Source: Bacteriovorax sp. BAL6_X
GTDB taxonomy: Bacteria; Bdellovibrionota; Bacteriovoracia; Bacteriovoracales; Bacteriovoracaceae
Reading direction: 5' to 3'
Assembly: GCF_000443995.1 (NCBI RefSeq)
Contig: NZ_AUMC01000010.1
Location: forward strand, 806,001-870,000
DNA: 64,000 nucleotides
Shown in pieces: positions 24,754 through 33,747 of the stretch. Numbering within the stretch: position 1 is the stretch's first letter; each line of letters opens with the position of its first letter. The notes under the pieces are model-generated. The model had not been told where the DNA came from, did not search any database, and saw only the letters and a list, made by a program, of their open reading frames with translations. Both the position numbers and the translations under genes were made by a program.

Positions 24754-26485
24754 ATTCCTATTATATAAAGGTAGCGGGAAGTACTTAATAAGCATGGTGG
24801 TATGCCTTATTATCTCAAGTGCGCTTGGTGCTGCACTTCCACAATTAATTACAAAGCTTACTGCAAATTATGAAATTGAAGAAGTTTATCGTCAGACTCT
24901 TGTAGTCATGACGTTTATCTTTTTGGCAACAGCTTTGAATCGTGCTGTCTATAATTTAATCATCAATCGATATGTTGTGGGCCTAGTTCAATTTGTTAGA
25001 ACTCATTGTTATGGCAAGTGGCTTTCTAGTGTTGAACTTCAAACATCAAAAGAGAACCGTAATGATCGCTACCCTCAAGGGGAAGTTCTTGCCCGTATTA
25101 TGAGTGATACGGAAAGTTTGAGAGAGCTTGTGACTTCAGGTACATTTGGAATCATTATTGATATCTTCTTTGTCGTTGCTTCGCTAATTAGTTTTGTGAG
25201 TCTTAATGCCGTTGCTGGAATATATCTTGCTGCAATTCAATTTGGGGCCTGCTTTGTACTAATTTGGTGCTCTAAGTATATGCGTGCTGTTTTCTTAAGT
25301 GTGAGAAATTCACGAGCTAAACTTTACCGCGTTGTTGCAGACCTGATTGGTGGCGTGAGAGAGAATTACTATAACCCGGCAGATCAATATACGTCGAAAA
25401 AGTCTTTATTTGTTTTTGATGAATTTCTTAAGAAGATCCTTTCTTCAAATGTTTGGGATGCTTCTTACTATTCATTTGCTGAGTCTCTCTTTCCGGTATT
25501 CTTGGCCTGTGCCATCTTTATCATTCCAAATAGTGGGATTACTCAAGTTGCATTAATCTTTGCTCTTATCGATTTAATTCAACGTTCAATCAATCCGATT
25601 AAAGATGTTTCATCTAAAGTTGCTAATATTCAAAGAGCTGCGACTGGTGTTGGACGTATAAACGAATTCCTTGTTGACCTTGATAAAGAGAAGTCTTCAG
25701 ATATTAATGCAAAGAGACGTCAATATGATGTTGAAAAAATGCATATTGAAATTCAAAAGTTTACTTATCCTGCAAAAGGAGAGAATTCGACACCATTTAC
25801 ATTAGAAGATATTTCTTTTGACTGTCGCCAAGGTGATCTCATTGGTATTGTGGGATTGTCGGGAAGTGGAAAGTCGACTCTTTTAAATATTATGGCGGCA
25901 AATATTATTCCTGATGAAGGAAAGGTATTTGTTGAAAATCACAGTGGAGTTAAGAAAGAATATAACTTTGATTATATTGATGACTTTAACGAATACCGCG
26001 AATTAATTGGAATTGTATCGCAGGACTCACATATATTTTCTGAGACTGTTGAGTTTAATATTACAATGGGGCAAGCGGGCTTTGGAAACTTTGATGCTTT
26101 CTGGAGTGATGTTTGTGAACAGATCTCTTATCTTTCAAAATGGGGGATTAAGCCAGATACTGTACTTGATCAAAACGAAATCTCACTTGGTCAAAAGCAG
26201 CTTATATCGGCGATTCGCTCATGTTATCTAAAGAAGCCAATTGTTCTTTTTGATGAAATATCTTCTTCCTTAGATAGCGATCTTGAAGAAGCTCTTCGTA
26301 AAATGATTCTCTTTGTTCAAAAGCAGGCAGTAACAATTATTGTGGCCCATCGAGTAGAAACAATACTTGATGCTCAGCAGATAATTGTTATGGAAGGTGG
26401 CAGAGTAATTGCTAAGGGAGTCCATGAAGAGCTTAAAAATATTTCGCCGCAGTATGATCTATTTGTGAAGCAATTGTCGAATTGA
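24725..26485 (+). CDS. ABC exporter half, catalytic subunit
   Basis: A 586-residue partner of the preceding gene, with six membrane helices and an ATPase domain. Walker A VGLSGSGKST is normal and Walker B IVLFDEISSSLD keeps the catalytic Glu. The signature, however, is ISLGQKQ instead of LSGGQ (codons 26180-26194). In TM287/288- and BmrCD-like heterodimers the degenerate site combines a Walker B Asp of one subunit with an altered signature of the other, exactly as here. AAGGAGG lies before its ATG, inside the end of the upstream gene, so the two are translationally coupled. It probably exports lipids, peptides or drugs. Confidence 0.88.
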   Translation: MSTLENNSSKFLLYKGSGKYLISMVVCLIISSALGAALPQLITKLTANYEIEEVYRQTLVVMTFIFLATALNRAVYNLIINRYVVGLVQFVRTHCYGKWLSSVELQTSKENRNDRYPQGEVLARIMSDTESLRELVTSGTFGIIIDIFFVVASLISFVSLNAVAGIYLAAIQFGACFVLIWCSKYMRAVFLSVRNSRAKLYRVVADLIGGVRENYYNPADQYTSKKSLFVFDEFLKKILSSNVWDASYYSFAESLFPVFLACAIFIIPNSGITQVALIFALIDLIQRSINPIKDVSSKVANIQRAATGVGRINEFLVDLDKEKSSDINAKRRQYDVEKMHIEIQKFTYPAKGENSTPFTLEDISFDCRQGDLIGIVGLSGSGKSTLLNIMAANIIPDEGKVFVENHSGVKKEYNFDYIDDFNEYRELIGIVSQDSHIFSETVEFNITMGQAGFGNFDAFWSDVCEQISYLSKWGIKPDTVLDQNEISLGQKQLISAIRSCYLKKPIVLFDEISSSLDSDLEEALRKMILFVQKQAVTIIVAHRVETILDAQQIIVMEGGRVIAKGVHEELKNISPQYDLFVKQLSN

Positions 26486-26564
26486 CAAAAAAATGACGTG
26501 AACACTAATGCATTATTTCTTTTTTTTACATATAATTAGTTTAAATTGATGTAAGGAGATCATT

Positions 26565-27611
26565 ATGTTTAAAAAATCCAAGCTAGCTCTTGGCCTAGTT
26601 GCTATTTCTGCAATTGGAATGATGGCGTGTACGAGCGATGTAAATTCAAAACCAAATTTCTTATTTAAAAAGGCTCCAAATGCCACTGCTGTGATTAAGT
26701 TCAATGGAAAAGAAGTTAGTCACGATGAACTTTTTAAAGGTTCTGAAGCAGAATTATATGAGGCCCAATTAAAAGTTTATGAAATGAAACTAGGAAAGGT
26801 TAAGGCCTATCTTTTAGAGAATTTTAAAAACGAAGATCCTGCAAGAAGTTCAATGTCTATGGAGCAATTTATTGATGTTGTTGTTGCTAAAGATGTAAAG
26901 GTTTCAGATAAGGAAATTAATGATTTTGCTAAGGAAAGAAATATTCCTGACCTAAACCCTCAGCTGAAGGCGAGAATTGTTGATTTCTTAAAGAACACAA
27001 AAAAACGTGATGCGATTGAAGCTTACTTAACACAAAAAACTAAGAATAGCCCGGTTGAAGTTTATCTTGAAAAACCAAAGAGACCTCGTTTTGAAATTCC
27101 TGTAACAGGTAAAGAGCCAATGTTTGGTGGAAAAGATGCGGCCGTTGTTATTGCTGAATACTCTGACTTTCAGTGTCCATACTGCGCTAAGGGTGTTGAG
27201 ATTATGAATGAGATCAAGAAAACTTATGGAAATAAAGTTAAGATCGTTTTCAAAAATTTCCCACTAAACTTCCATAAAGACGCAGCAAAAGCTGCGGAAG
27301 CTGCACTTTGTGCAAATGAGCAAGCGAGTGAAAAGTTTTGGAAGCTTCACGATTCAATGTTTGCTGACCAAGCGGGATTATCAGTATCTGCACTTAAGGC
27401 AAAAGCGAAAGCTGTTGGCCTAGATCAGAAGAAATTTGATGAATGTCTTGATTCTGGACGTATGAAACCAGAGGTTGATGCTACTGTTAAAGAAGGTGTT
27501 GATGTAGGTGTTAAATCAACTCCAACATTCTATGTGAACGGTATGCTAATTAATGGTGCACAACCATTTGAAGTATTCAAAGAGCTTATCGATTCTGAAT
27601 TAGGAAAATAG
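26565..27611 (+). CDS. DsbA-family thiol oxidoreductase lipoprotein
   Basis: A 348-residue periplasmic protein with a lipobox (GMMAC, Cys22). The N-terminal half (about 40-160) is helical and opens with AVIKFNGKEVSHDELF, like the chaperone region of SurA/PrsA proteins. The C-terminal half is a DsbA/DsbG-type thioredoxin fold with CPYC (204-207) and the cis-Pro loop KSTPTFYVNG. It probably oxidises or isomerises disulphides in exported proteins, of which this window has many Cys-bearing examples. CPYC is typical of DsbG/DsbC-like and ScsC-like members. AAGGAG lies before the ATG; a strong terminator follows. Confidence 0.9.
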   Translation: MFKKSKLALGLVAISAIGMMACTSDVNSKPNFLFKKAPNATAVIKFNGKEVSHDELFKGSEAELYEAQLKVYEMKLGKVKAYLLENFKNEDPARSSMSMEQFIDVVVAKDVKVSDKEINDFAKERNIPDLNPQLKARIVDFLKNTKKRDAIEAYLTQKTKNSPVEVYLEKPKRPRFEIPVTGKEPMFGGKDAAVVIAEYSDFQCPYCAKGVEIMNEIKKTYGNKVKIVFKNFPLNFHKDAAKAAEAALCANEQASEKFWKLHDSMFADQAGLSVSALKAKAKAVGLDQKKFDECLDSGRMKPEVDATVKEGVDVGVKSTPTFYVNGMLINGAQPFEVFKELIDSELGK

Positions 27612-27655
27612 TTTAGAAATACACTACTAAAATAGTCTGAAAGACTGAAAATACT

Positions 27656-27686
27656 AAGGCCGGGGCATTTATTCCCGGCCTTTTTA
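27656..27686 (+). terminator. Intrinsic terminator
   Basis: AAGGCCGGG (27656-27664) pairs with CCCGGCCTT (27674-27682), followed by TTTAT. It separates the DsbA-like gene from coiled-coil gene 1. Confidence 0.92.
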
Positions 27687-27754
27687 TATTGGGCATAATT
27701 GATAGAATAGAGGGGGTATATAATATCTTATTGCATCTAAATCGGAAGAAAAAT

Positions 27755-29725
27755 ATGGACGTTAGAGATTATTCAAAGAGACTTTCACAACACCGCGAAA
27801 ATTTTCAGAACACTATTGATGAGCAGCGAAAGAACCATAATCGTGAGGTAGGTGAATTAAAAGATACTCAAGAATATCGTTTAAATAAGCAGCGTCAAGC
27901 CTATGATAACTCTCTTGGTAAAATTGAAGAGAGACAAGATCAATTTCGAGAAACAGCTAGTGCTGATACAAAGAGAAGAATAGAAGAGCAGCAAAAAGAA
28001 TATCTAAGTAAAATAGATGGGAATAAGCGTGAGTTTGAACGTGATCGTAAGGATATTAAGGATCAGTTTGATACACGTTTTAAAAATATTCGTGAAGCTT
28101 ATGAGACAAAAGGGATGGCCGATCGCTCTAATATGGATCACCGTCTTTCTTCGCAACAAAGAAGATTTGACTCGACAATGGGAAAGATGAACGACCACTT
28201 CAATGAAACTATTGATAAGGTTTACCGCGATTCGCGAGATAAGGCCCATTCGCATGAGTTGGAAACGAAGAAGAATCGCCGTGAACTTATTTCAAGTTAT
28301 GAAAATGAAATGAGAGATCAACTAAAAGAAAGTGGTGAAAAACGTGCTCGTTTATATGAGAAATTTAATGATGATGTTGATGGATTAAGACGAACGCATA
28401 AAGGAAGAGAGGAGTCTCTTAAGGATTATCAAGAGCAACGAATTTCAGATATGACTGCTCAAAAAGATAAGCAACTTTCTGATAATCAAAAAAGCTTTAA
28501 GAATTCAATTGAAGAAATAAATGATAGAAACTCTAGAAAGCGACAAGTTGAACAAAGAGATTTCTCTCAAAATGCAAAGGACCTTGAGAACCGTCATGCA
28601 AAAGAGTTATATCGTGCAAGACGTGAGATGAATCAGAAGTTATCTGGTGGAAGCCGTGAAGACGTTTTCAATGACAAACTGGAGCAAACTCAAAGAGGAT
28701 ATGAGACTCGAATTAAAAATATACGTGATCAAATTGATACGGACCGTTTTAATGCTGATATCCAAGAAAGACGTCGTGCTCAGTCAACTAAAGAAGCTCT
28801 TAGTTCACAAAAACAAAAGTCATCTGAGTATATTGCCGAGCTTGAAAAAGATATGTCAAAGTTTAAGAGTGATACTCTAAGTGATATCAATATTGAGCTA
28901 AATAAAGATGTTGAAGAATTACAAGGAAGCTTTAAACGCCAAATAAGAGACAAAGAGCTTGAAGCGTATAATGATAAAGAACAATCTAAAAAAATTCTAG
29001 AAAGACAAAGAGCTCAATTTGGGGAAACCGTTCAGAAAATGAGTGATCGCAACACTGAAGCTGTTTCTCAAATGCAAGCTGATTTTGCAGATGAGTCAAA
29101 GAAATTTATTCAAGATACACATATGAAGCATTCGCAAGAAATGCAAGAAGCTAAAGAGCATTTTATAGAGAGTAAAGATAAACTTGCTAAGTCATTGTCC
29201 CAAAAAATTGAACAATTAGAAGAGACAAACGAAAAGTTAATTTCTTCTTATGAATCAAAGTTAAATCGACTTAAAAAAGCAAATGCTAAAGAGATAGAAA
29301 GAATACGTATGACTCATGGACTAGAGTCTAATCAACTTAAGGAAGTGACGAGAAATGCAATTGCATTGAAAGATCGTGAAAATCACAGTAATCTATCTAA
29401 CTTACGAGGTGAATTTGATAAGAGACTTTCTCAAGTTAAACAAAGAGCAGACATTCAAGTAAAAAGAATGGTAGAGTACTATGAAGATATGATTACTCGA
29501 GAAAGAGACGAGTCTCAAAGAAAGTATGTTTCAAAAGTTACTGAACTTGAGAATCAATACAATACTCTTTATGAAAACTCAAAACTTGAAAGATCGAATC
29601 TAATTAATCAGTATGAGAATCGCATGGAAGAAATTCGAGCGGCAAATGCTGAGGCTTTAGAAGAGAGGTCTAGCGAGATTAGAAGTGGTATGTTCTCTGA
29701 TCAACAAGATTCTCGAAAAGCATAA
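27755..29725 (+). CDS. Long coiled-coil protein 1
   Basis: A 656-residue, highly charged protein that looks like continuous coiled coil from end to end, rich in Lys, Glu, Arg, Gln and Ser with few hydrophobic positions. It has no signal peptide, membrane segment or globular domain. It opens MDVRDYSKRLSQH, closely like MKVEDYSKKITQM of the 643-residue protein at 60944, so the two are paralogs. That match and GGAAG about eight bases upstream fix the start at 27755 rather than at an upstream TTG. Such rods often act as filaments or cytoskeletal scaffolds; a role in cell shape or polarity is inference. The pyruvate kinase gene follows after 37 bases. Confidence 0.8.
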   Translation: MDVRDYSKRLSQHRENFQNTIDEQRKNHNREVGELKDTQEYRLNKQRQAYDNSLGKIEERQDQFRETASADTKRRIEEQQKEYLSKIDGNKREFERDRKDIKDQFDTRFKNIREAYETKGMADRSNMDHRLSSQQRRFDSTMGKMNDHFNETIDKVYRDSRDKAHSHELETKKNRRELISSYENEMRDQLKESGEKRARLYEKFNDDVDGLRRTHKGREESLKDYQEQRISDMTAQKDKQLSDNQKSFKNSIEEINDRNSRKRQVEQRDFSQNAKDLENRHAKELYRARREMNQKLSGGSREDVFNDKLEQTQRGYETRIKNIRDQIDTDRFNADIQERRRAQSTKEALSSQKQKSSEYIAELEKDMSKFKSDTLSDINIELNKDVEELQGSFKRQIRDKELEAYNDKEQSKKILERQRAQFGETVQKMSDRNTEAVSQMQADFADESKKFIQDTHMKHSQEMQEAKEHFIESKDKLAKSLSQKIEQLEETNEKLISSYESKLNRLKKANAKEIERIRMTHGLESNQLKEVTRNAIALKDRENHSNLSNLRGEFDKRLSQVKQRADIQVKRMVEYYEDMITRERDESQRKYVSKVTELENQYNTLYENSKLERSNLINQYENRMEEIRAANAEALEERSSEIRSGMFSDQQDSRKA

Positions 29726-29762
29726 AGTACAGACATAGCATAAAAGAATTCAGGGAGAGATA

Positions 29763-31457
29763 ATGGGAATGGGCAAAGTCCGTCGCGCTAAAATTGTTGC
29801 GACTTTAGGGCCATCTTCTAATACAGTTGAAATGATTGAAAAACTCATCATGGCCGGTGTTAACGTAACACGTGTTAATATGAGTCACGGAACTCATGAG
29901 TCACATGCCCAACTCATCTCTAATATTCGCCAAGCATCTAAAAATATCGGCAGAGAAGTTGCCATTCTGATTGACTTACAAGGGCCAAAGATTCGTACTG
30001 ATAAATTACCTAATGGCCTACAATTAGAAAATGGTCAGACATGGGTTATCGGTCCAAGTTCGAAGCAAGCAGATTATCCAGAATATAAAGATTGTTATAT
30101 CCCAACGATTTACGAAAAACTTGTTGATGACTGTCATGACGGTGCAAGAATTCTATTTGACGATGGAAAGTTAATTGCAAAGGCAATAACAAGGGATCGT
30201 GATGTCTATAAAATTGAAGTTCTTGTTGGGGGAGAGTTAAAGTCGAATAAAGGAATTAACCTTCCGGACTGTGAAGTTTCAGCACCTGCATTTACAGATA
30301 AAGATGAAGCAGACTTAATGTTTGCGCTTAAACATAATATTGATTATATCGCTCTTTCTTTTGTACGTAAGAAAGAGGATATTATATCGGTTAAGGCCCT
30401 ACTTCATAAATTGAAAGTTAGGGTTCCAATTATTTCTAAAATTGAAAAGCCACAGGCCCTTGATAATATCGAAGAAATTTTAGATGTTACAGACGTTATT
30501 ATGGTTGCACGTGGTGATATGGGAGTTGAAGTAGGAAATCACCTCGTTCCTTCAATTCAAAAAGAGCTCATTCAAAAGTGTAATGATCGTATGATTCCTG
30601 TTATTACTGCAACGCAAATGCTTGAGAGTATGACTGATGCGCCAACTCCTACAAGAGCAGAAGCAAGTGATGTTGCCAATGCTATTTGGGATGGAACTGA
30701 TGCTGTTATGTTATCTGGTGAATCTGCTTCCGGGGCCTATCCAGTTGAGGCCGTTCAAATGATGAATGACATTATTTATGAAGCAGAGAAGACACCAAAA
30801 GAAAGGCCACTGCTTAGAAATATAGACCTTTCATCTGTTAACTCGTCTGTCATGGTTGCTGCTTCAATGATTGCTGAAAAAGTTGAAGCGAAACGAATTC
30901 TTGCTGTAACGGAAGGGGGAAACTCTTGTCGTAAGGTTTCGATGTTTAGGCCACAAACTCCAGTTGCTGGAGTAACTCATAATCTTAGAACAGCAAGGCG
31001 TATTTGTCTTTACTGGGGAGTCTACCCATATCTTGTTGATGAGGAAGTGCAGGATACTGGATCTTACGTAAAGTATATTGTTTCTCATGCTAAAGAAAAG
31101 ATGGGCCTATACAACGGTGATAAAATTGTTGTGACGTTAGGGGATGGAAAGATCTTTTCTAAAGGTTATTCTAACTCTGTGAAGGTTGAGATTATTAAGG
31201 AAGCTCGTCACCACGAAGAAGCCGGTGAAGAGACTTTTGAAGTAGGGGAAGATAAAAAAAAAAGAATTCTTCTAGACCATAATATATGTTCGACTTGTCA
31301 AAATTGTGTTTCTATTTGTCCTCATGAAATTTGGGTTGCAGATAAGAAGACAAAACTTACAAAACTAAATCAGGATCAAATTAAGCACTGTACGCTAGAC
31401 TATGAATGTATAAGAGTATGTCCAACAGGTGCGATTGAGATTATTGATAAATCATGA
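29763..31457 (+). CDS. pyk: Pyruvate kinase fused to a C-terminal ferredoxin-like iron-sulphur domain
   Basis: Residues 1-490 are a complete pyruvate kinase: RRAKIVATLGPSS, VNMSHG, the Mg2+ and substrate stretch ARGDMGVEV, ITATQMLESM, and a full C-terminal domain. Residues 501-564 add a 2[4Fe-4S]-type domain with C509, C512, C515, C519-P and C543, D546, C549, C553-P. In the second motif Asp546 stands where Cys is usual. The two parts are joined by a charged linker with a run of ten A (31254-31263) coding for KKK. The ATG at 29763 has GGGAG upstream. The end overlaps queG by four bases. The kinase converts PEP to pyruvate; the role of the iron-sulphur domain is unknown. Confidence 0.93.
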   Translation: MGMGKVRRAKIVATLGPSSNTVEMIEKLIMAGVNVTRVNMSHGTHESHAQLISNIRQASKNIGREVAILIDLQGPKIRTDKLPNGLQLENGQTWVIGPSSKQADYPEYKDCYIPTIYEKLVDDCHDGARILFDDGKLIAKAITRDRDVYKIEVLVGGELKSNKGINLPDCEVSAPAFTDKDEADLMFALKHNIDYIALSFVRKKEDIISVKALLHKLKVRVPIISKIEKPQALDNIEEILDVTDVIMVARGDMGVEVGNHLVPSIQKELIQKCNDRMIPVITATQMLESMTDAPTPTRAEASDVANAIWDGTDAVMLSGESASGAYPVEAVQMMNDIIYEAEKTPKERPLLRNIDLSSVNSSVMVAASMIAEKVEAKRILAVTEGGNSCRKVSMFRPQTPVAGVTHNLRTARRICLYWGVYPYLVDEEVQDTGSYVKYIVSHAKEKMGLYNGDKIVVTLGDGKIFSKGYSNSVKVEIIKEARHHEEAGEETFEVGEDKKKRILLDHNICSTCQNCVSICPHEIWVADKKTKLTKLNQDQIKHCTLDYECIRVCPTGAIEIIDKS

Positions 31458-32446
31458 TCAAAAAAGACGACATTCAAAATATTTTAAGTACCCAAGGGCT
31501 TGAAGTATGGGGTGTCGTCGCTGAATCTAAACCGAAGTCCTTAGAACGCTTCAAAACTTGGATTAAAGATGGCCTTCATGGTGCTCTAAGCTACCTTGCC
31601 GATGATCGGGCTATCAAAAGAGAAGATCTAAAAAACTACTACCCCGATATTAAATCCACACTTGTTATCGCTTTTGATTACTCTCATATCGCTCGTAGTG
31701 CTAAGAAGTTCTATGATAGTGGAGAGAGTAATGGTCTAAAAATCGCTAACTACGTCGTCGGTTTTCAAGGACGCGACTATCACTATGAAGTGAGAGATAA
31801 ATTACAGGTAATAGGAGAGGAGTTACAAAAACTCGACCCTGAGTTAGAGTTTAAATTCTCTCTTGATACACAACCAATTCTAGAGCGTGACTTTGCTTAT
31901 CAGTCAGGACTAGGCTGGTATGGCAAGAACTCAATGCTTATTAATCGCCACATTGGTAGCTACTTTATCATTGGCTCTCTCTTACTTAATAAAGAAGTTG
32001 AGGCCCCAAATGATAAATTTGAAACAGATCACTGTGGTAAGTGCACACGTTGTGCGGATGCATGCCCAACAGATGCCATTGATTTAGAAAAGCGTACAAT
32101 TATTGCTGATAAGTGCATCTCAACTTTCACTATCGAACACTTTAAAGAGATTGAAGCACCTGTTGGTTTTGATAAGGCACATGGTGAGATCTTTGGCTGT
32201 GATATTTGCCAGGATGTTTGTCCTTGGAATATGCGCTTAGAGAGAAAGCTTGAAACAGATTCTGAAGCGTTTAAAGAAAGTGGTAAGCAATTTATCGACT
32301 TCTTTTTAACAAGGCCTGTAAGTGTAATCATTGAAGAATTAGAGGCCATGAGTAACCGTGAGTATCGTCGCCAATTTAAAGGCACCCCACTAGAGCGTAC
32401 TGGACGTGTGGGGATGCTTAAAAATCTTAAGTATTATCTAGATTAG
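31454..32446 (+). CDS. queG: Epoxyqueuosine reductase QueG
   Basis: The last step of queuosine synthesis: reduction of epoxyqueuosine in tRNA using cobalamin and two [4Fe-4S] clusters. The 330 residues match the family. The N-terminal half is the cobalamin-binding domain. The cluster Cys lie in CGKCTRCADACPTDAID and GCDICQDVCPWN, and the C-terminal HEAT-like part ends in REYRRQFKGTPLERTGR, typical of QueG. It starts inside the stop of the pyruvate kinase-ferredoxin gene (ATGA overlap), so the two are translationally coupled. This coupling makes a link between the fused ferredoxin and QueG worth testing, though it may be chance. Confidence 0.95.
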   Translation: MIKKDDIQNILSTQGLEVWGVVAESKPKSLERFKTWIKDGLHGALSYLADDRAIKREDLKNYYPDIKSTLVIAFDYSHIARSAKKFYDSGESNGLKIANYVVGFQGRDYHYEVRDKLQVIGEELQKLDPELEFKFSLDTQPILERDFAYQSGLGWYGKNSMLINRHIGSYFIIGSLLLNKEVEAPNDKFETDHCGKCTRCADACPTDAIDLEKRTIIADKCISTFTIEHFKEIEAPVGFDKAHGEIFGCDICQDVCPWNMRLERKLETDSEAFKESGKQFIDFFLTRPVSVIIEELEAMSNREYRRQFKGTPLERTGRVGMLKNLKYYLD

Positions 32447-33232
32447 ACCTATCTTCTTCGCATACTTTTTAATAAAACTTCCGGCCATATCTGGTAGGTG
32501 GTGGCCAAGCTTCTTTGGTTTCTCTATCGTTACGATATTGACAAGATCTTCTAAAAGTTTTGCGAAGTTTTCCATGCCTTCTTTTCCAACAACTACATCA
32601 TCTTCACCTGAGATAAGGTGAATGTTGTGACCGCTTAAACTCATATTGTGCTTTTGCTCTTTGATCCATGGAAACATTGTATCAGGAGCTAGGTGAGTTG
32701 AGACAAGTTCTGCGCGTGCTCTTACTGTTGCTTGATAAAATGGAGTATCAAAGACATGTGTGACACCTTCTGGTGGAACACCGAAGCCAACACCGCAGTG
32801 GAATGTTTCATAACCATCAAAGATTCCGTTTTGAACCGCAAGAAGTGAAGTGAGGGCCCCTAGAGAGTGGCCACCAACTAAAACTTTGTTACTTTGGTTA
32901 GGGTAAGCTTCTTTTAATTTAGTTAGAGCCTGAATAAACAAATTAGGTGCATCATTTTTAAAGTCTTCGAAAGATGCCACATCATGAAATGACCCGGTAA
33001 AATGACCTGGTTGGTCAAAAATTAAAGTAGGGACTCCATCATCACAAAGTTTCTGTGCCCAAGAGAAGATACTTATCTTGTGAGACGTGTAACCATGAGT
33101 AAAAATGGCGTATCCCGTATCTTTAAGCTTTGTGCTTGGTGGTCTAAAGAGGAGGGCGTTAACTGTTGTTTGCCCTTGAGTTAAAATAATTTTATCGATA
33201 CTTAAAAACTTTTCATTCATAGCGGATATCAT
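32438..33232 (-). CDS. Alpha/beta hydrolase
   Basis: A 264-residue serine hydrolase of unknown substrate. The nucleophile elbow is GGHSLGALTS, the oxyanion region is TRGYTSH-like (FTHGYTSHKISIFSW), an acidic residue follows in SGEDDVVV, and the catalytic His is in LGHHLPDM near the C-terminus, all in family order. There is no signal peptide, so it is cytoplasmic. The last nine bases overlap the end of queG on the other strand. The promoter region lies between this gene and tRNA-Phe. It could act on short acyl esters or lipids, but nothing in the sequence decides this. Confidence 0.85.
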   Translation of the reverse strand: MISAMNEKFLSIDKIILTQGQTTVNALLFRPPSTKLKDTGYAIFTHGYTSHKISIFSWAQKLCDDGVPTLIFDQPGHFTGSFHDVASFEDFKNDAPNLFIQALTKLKEAYPNQSNKVLVGGHSLGALTSLLAVQNGIFDGYETFHCGVGFGVPPEGVTHVFDTPFYQATVRARAELVSTHLAPDTMFPWIKEQKHNMSLSGHNIHLISGEDDVVVGKEGMENFAKLLEDLVNIVTIEKPKKLGHHLPDMAGSFIKKYAKKIGLI

Positions 33233-33328
33233 AATTAAAGATATCTCAAATTAAAATTAAAAAACTTTTTAATTTTCTATTGACGAAGGAGAGATAAACC
33301 ATTAATTTAATGGAACCAAATCATTTAT

Positions 33329-33404
33329 GCCCTGATAGCTCAGTTGGTAGAGCAAAGGACTGAAAATCCTTGTGTCCGTGGTTCGAATCCGCGTCGGGGC
33401 ACCA
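33329..33404 (+). tRNA. tRNA-Phe (anticodon GAA)
   Basis: A complete 76-base cloverleaf with acceptor GCCCTGA/TCGGGGC (one G-T pair), D stem GCTC/GAGC, anticodon stem AGGAC-TGAAAAT-with GAA in the loop, T arm with GGTTCGAATCC, and encoded ACCA. Its last 20 bases are repeated with one extra G at 33683-33703, and its GGGGCACCATAAAAA end and flank recur at 34397-34411. Confidence 0.96.
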
Positions 33405-33405
33405 T

Positions 33406-33439
33406 AAAAAAGCTACTTCTTTGAAGTAGCTTTTTTTTT
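33406..33439 (+). terminator. Terminator of tRNA-Phe
   Basis: AAAGCTACTTC (33409-33419) pairs with GAAGTAGCTTT (33423-33433) around a three-base loop, followed by more T. Confidence 0.92.
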
Positions 33440-33677
33440 GCCTTTTTTCCACCCAAACATCGCACACTACAAATCCAAAAAGGATTTTCAGGACTTTGCT
33501 CGTTTGAGCAACCTGACCGAAAAAACGTGCCCAAAGCGCACGTTTTTACTTCTTAAGTAATAAGTAAAAAGACAGTCAATGTTAGTGCGAGTTCGGGCAG
33601 GCCGTAGCCCACGATGGGCGGAGGTGTCCAACGAGCAGGATGCGGTGAACTTTATACAAGGGAATTTTCTGGATGAT

Positions 33678-33703
33678 TGGTTAATCCGCGTCGGGGGCAC
33701 CAT
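33678..33703 (+). repeat. Partial copy of the tRNA-Phe 3' end (att-like)
   Basis: TGGTT-AATCCGCGTCGGGGGCACCAT matches tRNA-Phe 33381-33405 except for a missing CG and one extra G. A copy of only the 3' part of a tRNA next to the intact gene is what tRNA-targeting integration leaves behind. No integrase gene is seen between the copies. Confidence 0.8.
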
Positions 33704-33720
33704 CTTTTAGAATCGCTTAA

Positions 33721-33747
33721 AAAGCCGGTCTTGGTACTGGCTTTTTT
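33721..33747 (+). terminator. Intrinsic terminator after the tRNA 3' copy
   Basis: AAAGCCGGT (33721-33729) pairs with ACTGGCTTT (33736-33744), with one G-T pair, followed by T. It stands at the same relative place to the tRNA copy as the other terminator to the tRNA, and may be the original tRNA-Phe terminator. Confidence 0.82.

Noticed and set aside
33340-33703. Two minus-strand reading frames over tRNA-Phe and its partial copy
   Set aside because: They translate the antisense of tRNA sequence (for example RRGFEPRTQ), a well-known false-gene pattern, and have no ribosome sites.
33678-33703. A second tRNA-Phe gene
   Set aside because: Only the T arm and acceptor 3' side are present, with a 2-base loss and an extra G. 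It cannot fold as a tRNA.
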